Part shown: positions 1-6,371 of the stretch, piece by piece
How positions within the stretch are numbered: the first letter of the stretch is position 1
How the letters are laid out: each line of letters begins with the position of its first letter
Source of the DNA: Aeromicrobium sp.
GTDB taxonomy: Bacteria; Actinomycetota; Actinomycetes; Propionibacteriales; Nocardioidaceae
DNA: 38,402 nucleotides
Assembly: GCF_014378035.1 (NCBI RefSeq)
Contig: NZ_JACMOM010000006.1
Span: forward strand, 1-38,402
Direction: 5' to 3'
Translations under genes and position numbers: made by a program
The notes under the pieces: generated by a model
What the model saw: the letters and a program-made list of their open reading frames with translations, nothing else
Database searches by the model: none
What the model was told of the DNA's origin: nothing

Positions 1-1
1 G

Positions 2-151
2 ACCGCCGATGAGTGGATGCAGGAGCACCACGCCTACCTGAGCCTGATGCTCGACCTGGCGCGGCGCGGCCGGTCACGCTTCGACGTGATCCACAACAAC
101 AGCCTCCACCACATCCCGATCGCGATGGCCGAGGCGACGGGCATGCGTTGA
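2..151 (+). pseudogene. Glycosyltransferase (GT4-like) N-domain remnant, cut by left edge
   Basis: The only sensible reading frame runs in from the left edge and stops at TGA 149-151. It contains FDVIHNNSLHHIPIAMAEA, which resembles the end of the N-terminal Rossmann half of GT4 glycosyltransferases. In that family the chain normally goes on through a TTLHTPP-like strand and the whole donor-binding domain. Here it stops straight after GMR. The next frame reads LMMT at the same place, which fits a one-base deletion near 146-148, but nothing further resembles the C-terminal half before the convergent egtD begins. I therefore call it a truncated or frameshifted gene, with its 5' part outside the window. 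Confidence 0.55.
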
Positions 152-217
152 TGATGACACCTCGGCGCCACGTTGACACGTGCACGGCTGTTCGACGTGC
201 CGAGGCTCCATCACCGC

Positions 218-1204
218 TCAGGCTCCCGACGCCTCCAGGCGCGCAAGGGTGAGGGCGAAGTCGTCGTCGCGCCACAGGTGATGGACGACGAAACCGGCGG
301 CGGCCAGCTCGTCGCGCAGGCCGTCGGGCCGGAACTTGGTCGAGATCTCGACCCGAATCTCCTCGCCGCTGGCGAGGTCGAACGTGACGCCGGCGCCCGG
401 AATCGTGACGTGCTGGGGCATCTCGGCGCGGACCCGCAGGTCCATGCGCTCCATGTGGGGATCCCAGAACGGGACGTAGCTGAACGAGTCGACGTCGAAG
501 TCGGCTCCGAGCTCGCGGTTGACGACGTGAAGGCTGTTGGTCACGAACTCGGCGGTCACGCCCTGGGAGTCGTTGTAGGCGGCGATCAGCCGGTCGCTGT
601 CCTTGACCAGGTCGGTGCCGAGCAATAGCCAGTCGCCGACGTCGAGGGAGTCGGCGAGGGCGCCGAGGAATGCACCGCGCTCCTCGGTGTAGAGATTGCC
701 GATGGTTCCGCCGAGGAAGGCCACGACCTTGCGGCCCCCCGCCGGCAGATGACCCAGGTGCAACGTGAATCCGCCGACGACGGCCTCGACGAGGAGGCCG
801 GGGTAGCGTGCCGCCAGCTCGTGGGCGGCCGCGCGCAGGGTCGCTTCGGAGACGTCGACCGGCACGAAGCGCCTGAGCCTGCCGCCGGCACTGAAGGCGT
901 CGAGCAGCGTGCGGGTCTTGTCGCTGGTGCCGCTGCCCAGCTCGACGACGGTGTCGGCGCCGGACAGGCGGACGATCTCGTCGGCATGGGCGGCAAGCAG
1001 CGCACGCTCGGCCTCGGTGGGGTAGTACTCGGGCAACCGGGTGATCTGGTCGAACAGGTCTGACCCTCGATCGTCGTAGAGCCACTTGGGGGGCAGGGTG
1101 CGAGGGTGGCTGGCCAGACCGCGACGGACGTCCTCGATGAGGTGGCCGGTCGCCCAGCTGGGGTCAAGGATGACCGACACCACAGGCTCGCGCACCGCAG
1201 TCAT
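218..1204 (-). CDS. egtD: L-histidine N(alpha)-methyltransferase EgtD
   Basis: This is the ergothioneine-pathway enzyme that trimethylates histidine to hercynine with three S-adenosylmethionines. The 328 residues match the family length. Visible marks are the N-terminal LPPKWLYDDRGSDLFDQIT and EYYPTEAE motifs and the SAM loop VVELGSGTSDKT. The ATG overlaps the egtB stop by 4 nt (ATGA), so the two genes are translationally coupled and EgtD is made from the egtB transcript. It converges on the broken glycosyltransferase. No egtC or egtE lies between or beside them. The identification is secure. Confidence 0.95.
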   Translation of the reverse strand: MTAVREPVVSVILDPSWATGHLIEDVRRGLASHPRTLPPKWLYDDRGSDLFDQITRLPEYYPTEAERALLAAHADEIVRLSGADTVVELGSGTSDKTRTLLDAFSAGGRLRRFVPVDVSEATLRAAAHELAARYPGLLVEAVVGGFTLHLGHLPAGGRKVVAFLGGTIGNLYTEERGAFLGALADSLDVGDWLLLGTDLVKDSDRLIAAYNDSQGVTAEFVTNSLHVVNRELGADFDVDSFSYVPFWDPHMERMDLRVRAEMPQHVTIPGAGVTFDLASGEEIRVEISTKFRPDGLRDELAAAGFVVHHLWRDDDFALTLARLEASGA

Positions 1205-2490
1205 GCCGGAACCTTACCGTCGGCCAGGCGGAGGCCCGACATGGCCCATCGAGCCCCGGGTGGAAAGAAGTTGCGGTAGGTCAGACGTGCATGACCGGGC
1301 GGGGTGAGCGCGCATCCTCCGCGGAGCACCATCTGGTTGGACATGAACTTGCCGTTGTACTCGCCGATGGCGCCGGCCGGGGGATGGAAACCGGGGTAGG
1401 GCAGGTACACCGACGAGGTCCATTCCCAGCAGTCGCCGTAGACCTGTCGCAGGTGTCCGGTGGCTGGCTCGGCGGCGCGGGCGTGGAAGGTGTCGGGGCT
1501 GGCGAGGTGCGCCGCGGCCTCGGCAGCATCTGCCTGGCCGTCGGCGACCACCGCATGCTCCCACTCGGCCTCGGTGGGAAGTCGTTTGCCGGCCCATGAG
1601 GCGTAGGCATCGGCCTCGTAGTTGCTGAGGTGCGTGGCGGGTAGCCCGGCGTCGACCGGTGCGGTGCCGTGCAGGGTGTGCTCGTGCCAGACGCCGTCGA
1701 GCTCGATCCAGTAGAGCGGCGCCCTCCACCCGTCGGCCTTGACGCGCGCCCATCCGTCGGAGAGCCACAGCTCTGGCCGGGCATAGCCGCCATCGGCCAT
1801 GAAGTTCAGCCACTCACCGTTGGTGATGAGGCGGTCGGCGATGCGGTAGTGCTCGAGCCACGTACGGTGCCGGGGCATCTCGTTGTCGAAGCTGAACGCG
1901 GATCCCGTGTGGCCGACCTCGACCAACCCGCCATCGACATCGAGCCAGCCGAGTGTGTCGGGCTCAGACCGTGGTGCCGCCCGCCCCGCATAGACAGGCT
2001 GCAGCGGGTTGACCGAGAGGACGTGCTTGATGTCCATCAGGAGCAGCTCCTGGTGCTGCTGCTCGTGGTGGAACCCGAGCTCGATGGTGGCGGCGAGCTT
2101 CTCCAGGCTTTTGCCGTCGACAGCGGTGACGAGATCACGCATGCGGTCGTCGACGTTCTGCCGGTAGAGGCCCACGTCGTGTGCTCCAGGTCGGGTGATG
2201 TAGCCGCGCTCCGCGCGGGCGTAGCGCGGGCCGACGGCCTCGTAGTAGCTGTTGAAGAGGAACCAGTACTGGTCCTGGAACGGCCGGAAGCCACTCTCAG
2301 CCTCGGCCAGCAGGAAGGTCTCGAAGAACCACGTCACGTGGGCGCGATGCCACTTGGTGGGTGAGACGTCGGGCATCGACTGGACGGTCTGGTCCTCGGG
2401 GGAAAGGGGAGCTGCGAGGGTCTCGGTGTGTGACCTGATGGTGTCGAAACGGTCGATCAACGTGTCGGCGTCCAAGAGCGGTGCGGTCAT
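1201..2490 (-). CDS. egtB: Hercynine oxygenase (sulfoxide synthase) EgtB
   Basis: This non-heme iron enzyme joins hercynine to a thiol donor with O2 in ergothioneine synthesis. The 429 residues comprise an N-terminal DinB-like bundle and a C-terminal formylglycine-generating-enzyme-like domain. The iron triad is visible as H51 in KWHRAH and H142/H146 in the HHEQQHQE box. The C-terminus reads TYRNFFPPGARW, not the FRNWD..RRQ form I remember for mycobacterial gamma-glutamylcysteine-using EgtB. With no egtA or egtC nearby, this suggests cysteine as sulfur donor (inference). A GAGGAG ribosome-binding site sits 6 nt before the ATG. It is first of a two-gene operon with egtD. Confidence 0.93.
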   Translation of the reverse strand: MTAPLLDADTLIDRFDTIRSHTETLAAPLSPEDQTVQSMPDVSPTKWHRAHVTWFFETFLLAEAESGFRPFQDQYWFLFNSYYEAVGPRYARAERGYITRPGAHDVGLYRQNVDDRMRDLVTAVDGKSLEKLAATIELGFHHEQQHQELLLMDIKHVLSVNPLQPVYAGRAAPRSEPDTLGWLDVDGGLVEVGHTGSAFSFDNEMPRHRTWLEHYRIADRLITNGEWLNFMADGGYARPELWLSDGWARVKADGWRAPLYWIELDGVWHEHTLHGTAPVDAGLPATHLSNYEADAYASWAGKRLPTEAEWEHAVVADGQADAAEAAAHLASPDTFHARAAEPATGHLRQVYGDCWEWTSSVYLPYPGFHPPAGAIGEYNGKFMSNQMVLRGGCALTPPGHARLTYRNFFPPGARWAMSGLRLADGKVPA

Positions 2491-2666
2491 GAGTGGCTCC
2501 TCGTGTCAGCGATGCATTCCACCGTAGACATCCCCTGTGACGTTCGCACGGTGGCTTGGGCGATCGTCATGGTGTGTTCACGTCTTCGTCAGAACCTCGC
2601 GACGATGTCTCCCCAGGAGCTGGCGGGCAGAGCACCATGTCCTCGGTCTCGTCGTCGAAAGGTGCC

Positions 2667-2996
2667 CTAGGCGCGGAATCTTGGAGAGGACATGTGTCGC
2701 AGCTCCCGGCTCACCACGTCGAGGGCGTCACACGTCGAGGTCATCAGCGTGCCGCGGACGCTGAGCCTGATCAACGCCGTTGCCAGGCCGTTGACCTTCA
2801 CGTTCGAGGCCATCGACCACCGCCGGAGTATCGCGAATGCCGTCGACTCGTCGACCTGGTGCCGAGCCATGAGGATGCCCTTCGCCTGTTCGATGCAGGC
2901 TCTGTTCGCCATGGCGATGCGCAGCCCGGCGATCTCGTCGCGCAGCGACTTCAGGATGTCTGGGTCAGGCTGGAGGGGGAGGGGACATGCGCTCAT
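2667..2996 (-). CDS. ANTAR-domain RNA-binding regulator (stand-alone)
   Basis: The 109-residue protein is almost entirely one ANTAR domain: AMANRACIEQAKGILMARHQ, then FAILRRWSMASNVKVNGLA. ANTAR proteins bind paired hexanucleotide-loop hairpins in nascent RNA and act as antiterminators. Most carry an input domain such as REC or GAF. Here only about 25 residues precede the ANTAR helices, so no sensor domain is present. It lies upstream of egtB on the same strand, with a 176-nt gap. A partner protein or a target RNA cannot be named from the sequence. Confidence 0.85.
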   Translation of the reverse strand: MSACPLPLQPDPDILKSLRDEIAGLRIAMANRACIEQAKGILMARHQVDESTAFAILRRWSMASNVKVNGLATALIRLSVRGTLMTSTCDALDVVSRELRHMSSPRFRA

Positions 2997-3112
2997 GAGC
3001 TCCGCCTCGCGTCAAGTGATGGGCGCCTGCTCCCGAGGTGCCGACACCATCATCATGCCGAGCGGTCGCGACGGACGGAACCGGCGAACCTATGCAGTCA
3101 GCGGCGGTCGGC

Positions 3113-3322
3113 TCAGCGCGGTTTGAGCCGTTCGGGGAGCACCTTGTGGGTTCCGTCGCACCACGGCTGATTGGCCGACTTGCCGCACCGGCAGACGGCG
3201 CTGACAGGGCGGGTCGTGGCGTGGGACCGACCGTCGGAGTCCTGGATCGTGTGGTCACCGCGGATCAGCATCGGGCCACCGGGGCACAGGATGACGTCAG
3301 GGTGATCGAAGTCGGCGCTCAT
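3113..3322 (-). CDS. CDGSH iron-sulfur domain protein
   Basis: This is a small (69 aa) [2Fe-2S] protein. The signature CRCGKSANQPWCDGTH supplies the 3-Cys-1-His ligands (C44, C46, C55, H59 in this numbering). Such proteins are soluble redox or cluster-transfer proteins. I chose the ATG at 3322 because it overlaps the stop of the upstream diiron-enzyme gene (ATGA at 3319-3322). An in-frame start at 3334 would add MGGG. The tight coupling suggests it serves as electron or cluster partner of that enzyme (inference). Confidence 0.9.
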   Translation of the reverse strand: MSADFDHPDVILCPGGPMLIRGDHTIQDSDGRSHATTRPVSAVCRCGKSANQPWCDGTHKVLPERLKPR

Positions 3323-4266
3323 GCCGCCGCCCACTCACCCAGCACGCGCCGCGCGTACCGGTCCTCGAGGTCCAGGCAGGTGAACGCACCGAAGTAGACG
3401 TCGTCGACCAGACCAGGCTCCTGCTCGAGGAGGGATCCACAGATCGTCCGGACGGCCAGCTGCTCGTGCACAGCGTCCGCCTCCACGTGCTCGTCGTAGT
3501 AGGCCGAGATCTCGGTCGGCAGACCCACCCTCGTCAGTCCTCGGGACACCTGCCGCGAGGGCAGCGAGCTGGTGACCTCGAACGCAGCGAGATGTCCCAG
3601 CGCAGCACCGCGGACCCGCCGATGCAGGCCGAACAGGGACATCGCGTTGTTCTGTTCGAGGATCTCGACCGGGACATCGTTGATGTAGGCGCCGTGTCCG
3701 GATCGTAGGCCCGACGCCTCCATGCCTTTGGCAAACAGATGGGCGTGCAGCTGGTTGGGGTTGCCGCGCCCGTACTCGTCGTACTGGAGCTCCATCAGCG
3801 CTGCCTGGGTGAGAGCCGGCAGGCGGGGGACGACCCAGGCCACGGGGTCCGACTCCTTGAGATGGTAGATCGAGCGGTGGCGCAGCACCTCCAGCACCTG
3901 GTCGAGATCGGCCTCCCGGTGGATGAAGGACGCGAGTGACGCACCGTCATGTCCGGCGACGTAGGAGAAGAAGTGGTCGGCGAAGGACCGCGGGACATCG
4001 ACTGGCGTCCTGCGCGCTCGGAGCTCGGCCTCGAACTGACGCTCGAGACCGCCCCGCACCGCTACGGCGCCGGGGTTCCACTCGAGCGAGTCGTCGACGT
4101 CGTCGAACCCGCGGTAGTGCAGCTCGTACAGGGCCCACAGTGCGATGTGCGCATCATCGCGCGACTCGGGCTCGGCATCGATCAACGAGTGCCACGAGGT
4201 GGCGCCGGTGCGCATGACCTCGAAGAGCTGCTCGCTGAGAGCGCCCCTCGCCTTCGGCGTCAGCAC
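3319..4266 (-). CDS. Heme-oxygenase-like diiron (iron-containing redox enzyme) family protein
   Basis: The family is helical, heme-oxygenase-fold diiron oxidases/oxygenases (HDO type). Candidate metal ligands are visible in YELHYRGF, in ALMELQYDEYG and in EHVEADAVHE, which has the H-x3-D-x2-H spacing of characterised HDOs. The substrate is unknown. The frame is open up to a GTG at 4332, but that start has no ribosome-binding site. The GTG at 4266 has GGAG 8 nt upstream, gives 315 aa beginning VLTPKARGALSE, and matches where I expect the family to begin. It lies inside the end of a 59-codon ORF (GTGCTGA), so it is probably translationally coupled. It is followed by the CDGSH gene with a 4-nt overlap. 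Confidence 0.82.
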   Translation of the reverse strand: MLTPKARGALSEQLFEVMRTGATSWHSLIDAEPESRDDAHIALWALYELHYRGFDDVDDSLEWNPGAVAVRGGLERQFEAELRARRTPVDVPRSFADHFFSYVAGHDGASLASFIHREADLDQVLEVLRHRSIYHLKESDPVAWVVPRLPALTQAALMELQYDEYGRGNPNQLHAHLFAKGMEASGLRSGHGAYINDVPVEILEQNNAMSLFGLHRRVRGAALGHLAAFEVTSSLPSRQVSRGLTRVGLPTEISAYYDEHVEADAVHEQLAVRTICGSLLEQEPGLVDDVYFGAFTCLDLEDRYARRVLGEWAAA

Positions 4267-4439
4267 GCCTGGGTCTCCGGACGTGCCGACGCCAGCGGGT
4301 GTGAGGACGCAGGGGCAGCGAGAGACTGCCACGTGCCGCGACAGTCACGGAATCCCCGCTCGGCCAGCGATTCGAGAGGCCGATCGGCAGCGTTCGCCCG
4401 GGGTGGAGAAGGCGAGGTGGGGGGCGAAGAGATGCTCAT
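4260..4439 (-). CDS. 59-aa ORF coupled to the diiron-enzyme gene
   Basis: The ATG at 4439 follows CAGGAGTGTCAATC, the best ribosome-binding site in this stretch. The product starts MSISSPPTSPSPPRANAADR and ends PETQAC. Its TGA (4260-4262) lies one base beyond the GTG start of the diiron enzyme. It could be a leader ORF that delivers ribosomes to that gene. It could also be the original N-terminus of the enzyme thrown out of frame by an indel, or a small independent peptide. It has no recognisable domain; it is rich in Pro, Ser and Ala and has two Cys. Confidence 0.4.
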   Translation of the reverse strand: MSISSPPTSPSPPRANAADRPLESLAERGFRDCRGTWQSLAAPASSHPLASARPETQAC

Positions 4440-4562
4440 GATTGACACTCCTGGCGGTGAGGACGCGGCCGTCGGCGCGACAGCACGGTGAGGGTACCCA
4501 CGGGCGACGATGGCGAAACCGCTGACGCGAAGATGCACGTCACGTTTCGACCACGAGATCCC

Positions 4563-4595
4563 GGGGTATCGACTGGTGGGGTATCGACTGTGGGG
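4563..4595. repeat. Short tandem repeat in divergent promoter region
   Basis: GGGGTATCGACTG occurs at 4563-4575 and again at 4578-4590, a 15-bp period, and is followed by a third GGGG at 4592. It lies between the diiron-enzyme transcript and the methyltransferase start, so the two copies may be an operator for divergent control. Chance duplication is also possible. Confidence 0.35.
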
Positions 4596-4623
4596 TCGCA
4601 CCTTCGCTCTCGAGAGGCAGCAC

Positions 4624-5283
4624 ATGAGTCAGGACGTCACGGCGATCGGCGGCACGGAGACGATCGACTTCGGCGGGCTCGCCATCGAGTTCGATGACAC
4701 GATCCTGCGGCCGCGGGCGTGGACGGCCGAGCAGTCCGCGTGGGCCGTCGAGGTCCTGGCCGACGGTCCGCCCGGACCGGTGCTCGAGCTGTGCACGGGC
4801 GCGGGCCACATCGGGCTGCTCAGTGTGCTGGGCAACGGACGCCATCTGGTGGCCGTCGATGCCAACCCGGACGCGTGCGCGTACGCCCGCAAGAATGCGG
4901 TGGCGGCGGGTCTGGCCGCACAGGTCGACGTGCGGGTCGGGCTCGTCGAGGGCGCCCTGCGCCCTGACGAGCGGTTCGCGGCTGTGATCGCCGACCCGCC
5001 GTGGGTGCCGCACGACCGGGTCGGGGTCTATCCGGAGGACCCGCTCCTCGCCATCGACGGGGGTCTGGACGGTCTCGACATCGCGCGGTCGTGCGTCGAG
5101 GTGGCTGGCCAGCACCTGGCGGACGGAGCCTCGCTCATTCTCCAGCTCGGTGCCACCGTCCAGGCTGAGTCGATCCGGGAGTGGCTCGCGTCGCACCACG
5201 CGCTCGGGATGTCGGTCGTCGCGGTGCGGGTGCATCCGGGGCAGGGAGTGCTCCTGCGCATCGTGCGCACTGCTGCCGCCTGA
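4624..5283 (+). CDS. HemK2/MTQ2-like SAM-dependent methyltransferase
   Basis: A class I methyltransferase of 219 aa. Motif I is VLELCTGAGHIGLL (residues 53-66), the acidic end of beta-2 is VAVDANP, and the catalytic tetrad-type motif is DPPW (124-127), where PrmC/HemK enzymes have NPPY. This resembles glutamine- or amide-modifying methyltransferases, but the Asn to Asp change leaves the substrate open. I chose ATG 4624 (GAGAGG upstream) over 4510, because the upstream extension is translated from the promoter repeats. It is divergent from the diiron-enzyme/CDGSH pair. I recall these three families as neighbours in other actinobacteria. Confidence 0.8.
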   Translation: MSQDVTAIGGTETIDFGGLAIEFDDTILRPRAWTAEQSAWAVEVLADGPPGPVLELCTGAGHIGLLSVLGNGRHLVAVDANPDACAYARKNAVAAGLAAQVDVRVGLVEGALRPDERFAAVIADPPWVPHDRVGVYPEDPLLAIDGGLDGLDIARSCVEVAGQHLADGASLILQLGATVQAESIREWLASHHALGMSVVAVRVHPGQGVLLRIVRTAAA

Positions 5284-5333
5284 AGACTGCGCCACATTTC
5301 CTCGGTCCCCAGACCCATCCTGACTCGGGTTCT

Positions 5334-5356
5334 GTTTCGAACGACTCATAGGGAAC
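5334..5356 (+). promoter_or_regulatory. Possible alternative-sigma promoter (GTTT-N13-GGGAAC)
   Basis: GTTT at 5334-5337 and GGGAAC at 5351-5356 resemble the actinobacterial SigB/SigF-type promoter (GTTT-N14-16-GGGTAT), with a spacer one base short. It lies 25 nt before the 16-codon ORF that leads into the anti-sigma gene. Weak evidence. Confidence 0.25.
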
Positions 5357-5380
5357 GCCGGAAGGCCACGAGGGAGTCAC

Positions 5381-5431
5381 ATGAGTTTCGCTGACGCGCG
5401 CACGCAAGGCCGGGCAGGTCGCCAGCCATGA
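5381..5431 (+). CDS. 16-aa ORF overlapping the anti-sigma start
   Basis: ATG 5381 follows a strong GAGGGAG site and encodes MSFADARTQGRAGRQP. Its TGA overlaps the ATG of the zinc-finger gene (ATGA 5428-5431). That overlap is the standard junction between a sigma gene and its anti-sigma gene, so this may be what remains of a sigma gene after an internal deletion, or a coupling leader. It is too short for any domain. Confidence 0.4.
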   Translation: MSFADARTQGRAGRQP

Positions 5432-5586
5432 CCGCAGACAAGCACGCCTTGCTGGGCCCGTTCGTGGTGAACGCGCTGGGGCCGATCGAGCGCATCCGAT
5501 TCGAGGCGCATCTGGAGACGTGCGCGTTGTGCCAGTCGGAGCTGCCGGCGATGAGGGAGTCAGGGGGACGACTGGACGACCTGTAG
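5428..5586 (+). CDS. Orphan zinc-finger anti-sigma-like protein
   Basis: A 52-aa protein matching the anti-sigma zinc-finger fold (zf-HC2/ZAS). It has HALLGPFVVNALGP, an acidic/basic helix, then H28-LET-C32-AL-C35, which is the HxxxCxxC zinc motif; H6 could be the fourth ligand. Ordinary members carry a membrane or sensory tail after this domain, but here the chain ends at LDDL, so it would be soluble. No intact sigma gene sits upstream. The convergent sigma-like gene at 5681-6226 is the nearest possible partner. It is too short to be noticed by routine gene callers, but the motif is clear. Confidence 0.7.
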   Translation: MTADKHALLGPFVVNALGPIERIRFEAHLETCALCQSELPAMRESGGRLDDL

Positions 5587-5605
5587 CCCGTCGCAGGGCG
5601 ACGGG
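5587..5605 (+). terminator. GC-rich hairpin after the anti-sigma gene
   Basis: CCCGTCGC-AGG-GCGACGGG is a perfect 8-bp stem with a 3-nt loop, placed directly after the TAG. No T-run follows, so it is a possible terminator or 3'-end protecting hairpin. Confidence 0.5.
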
Positions 5606-5627
5606 CACGACGATGCCGCGCCTCACA

Positions 5628-5679
5628 CAGGGCGGATCAGACACAGGGGCGGATCAGACACCGGGGCGGATCAGACAGG
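5628..5679. repeat. Three tandem copies of a GGGCGGATCAGACA unit
   Basis: GGGCGGATCAGACA recurs three times with a period of about 17 bp (variants AGGGCGGATCAGACAC, GGGGCGGATCAGACACC, GGGGCGGATCAGACAGG). The block lies between the convergent anti-sigma and sigma-like genes and touches the stop of the latter. It may be a protein-binding array or simple slippage. It is not part of any credible gene. Confidence 0.6.
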
Positions 5680-5680
5680 T

Positions 5681-6226
5681 TCAGGCAGCGGGGGAGGGCT
5701 CGAGCAGGCGCTCGCCCGGGCACGCCAGCGTGCGAAGCGCCTCGCACAGCAGGAGGGCTACTTCTTTGGCCGGGCGACCCAACCGCTCGGCTGCCTGCCG
5801 ATAGGTGTGGTCGCCGAAGCGGCAGAGCGCGAGTGCTGAGCGCTGATCGTCGGGCAACCCGTGCAGCTCGTGGAGGATGGTTTCGCTCGCGGAGCTGTCG
5901 TCGAGGAGTTGACGATCGACCGTCCTCGACTCCGGGCCCCATGCCCACCACGCCTCGTGGACGGCGGCGGAGAACTCCCGCAGGGTGCTCGGGCCGCCGC
6001 GGTGCGCCATGATCGCCTGGATCACCAGCTCCTCGGCGAGGTCTGGGTCCTCGGTGAGGACGCAGGCCAGCAGGTAGAGCTCGTTGCCGTGCTCGTCGAA
6101 GACAGCTCCCGACGGGTCTTCGGTCGCGTCGGTGGAGCGTCGAGCGTGGCGTGGGGCGGCTTGTGCCGGCCGCCTGGCCAGGCCTGAGAGAAAAGTTCGG
6201 CTGTCGTCCACATGTCTCGTTTTCAT
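5681..6226 (-). CDS. Degenerate ECF sigma-like protein (possible LitS counterpart)
   Basis: A 181-aa product. Residues about 42-70 (FDEHGNELYLLACVLTEDPD, then AEELVIQAI) resemble sigma region 2. Residues about 118-165 (LHGLPDDQRSALALCRFGDH, then AERLGRPAKEVALLL) resemble the region-4 helix-turn-helix. The stretch that should read the -10 element is short and not conserved. The ATG at 6226 has ACAGGAG 8 nt upstream; a start at 6283 would add an unsupported tail. It diverges from a CarH/LitR-type regulator, the arrangement of litS-litR in Streptomyces, so light-dependent expression is plausible (inference). Whether it still binds RNA polymerase is uncertain. Confidence 0.6.
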   Translation of the reverse strand: MKTRHVDDSRTFLSGLARRPAQAAPRHARRSTDATEDPSGAVFDEHGNELYLLACVLTEDPDLAEELVIQAIMAHRGGPSTLREFSAAVHEAWWAWGPESRTVDRQLLDDSSASETILHELHGLPDDQRSALALCRFGDHTYRQAAERLGRPAKEVALLLCEALRTLACPGERLLEPSPAA

Positions 6227-6270
6227 CAGGGCTGCTCCTGTCGACTGTCTGTCATCACCATGCTGTGGGG

Positions 6271-6304
6271 AAAAGTTGGGCAATACTAGTTCAAAACTTA
6301 TGCA
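6271..6304. promoter_or_regulatory. AT-rich divergent promoter/operator between sigma-like gene and CarH/LitR
   Basis: On the + strand, TTGGGC (6276-6281) and TATGCA (6299-6304) are 17 bp apart and would drive the MerR gene. On the - strand, TAGTAT (complement of 6283-6288) is a good -10 for the sigma-like gene. Between them are the inverted repeats AGTT-CAA-AACT (6288-6298) and AAGTT...AACTT (6273-6299), a plausible operator blocking both promoters. The AT-rich stretch stands out in this GC-rich window. Confidence 0.45.
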
Positions 6305-6371
6305 CTTCCCCCGGACTCATGGGACAGTGGTGTTCCGGGCGCGGGCCGACAGCTTCCAGAGGGTGACCACA

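Noticed and set aside
3319-4332. Diiron enzyme starting at GTG 4332
   Set aside because: No ribosome-binding site and no resemblance to the family N-terminus; the GTG at 4266 with GGAG is better supported.
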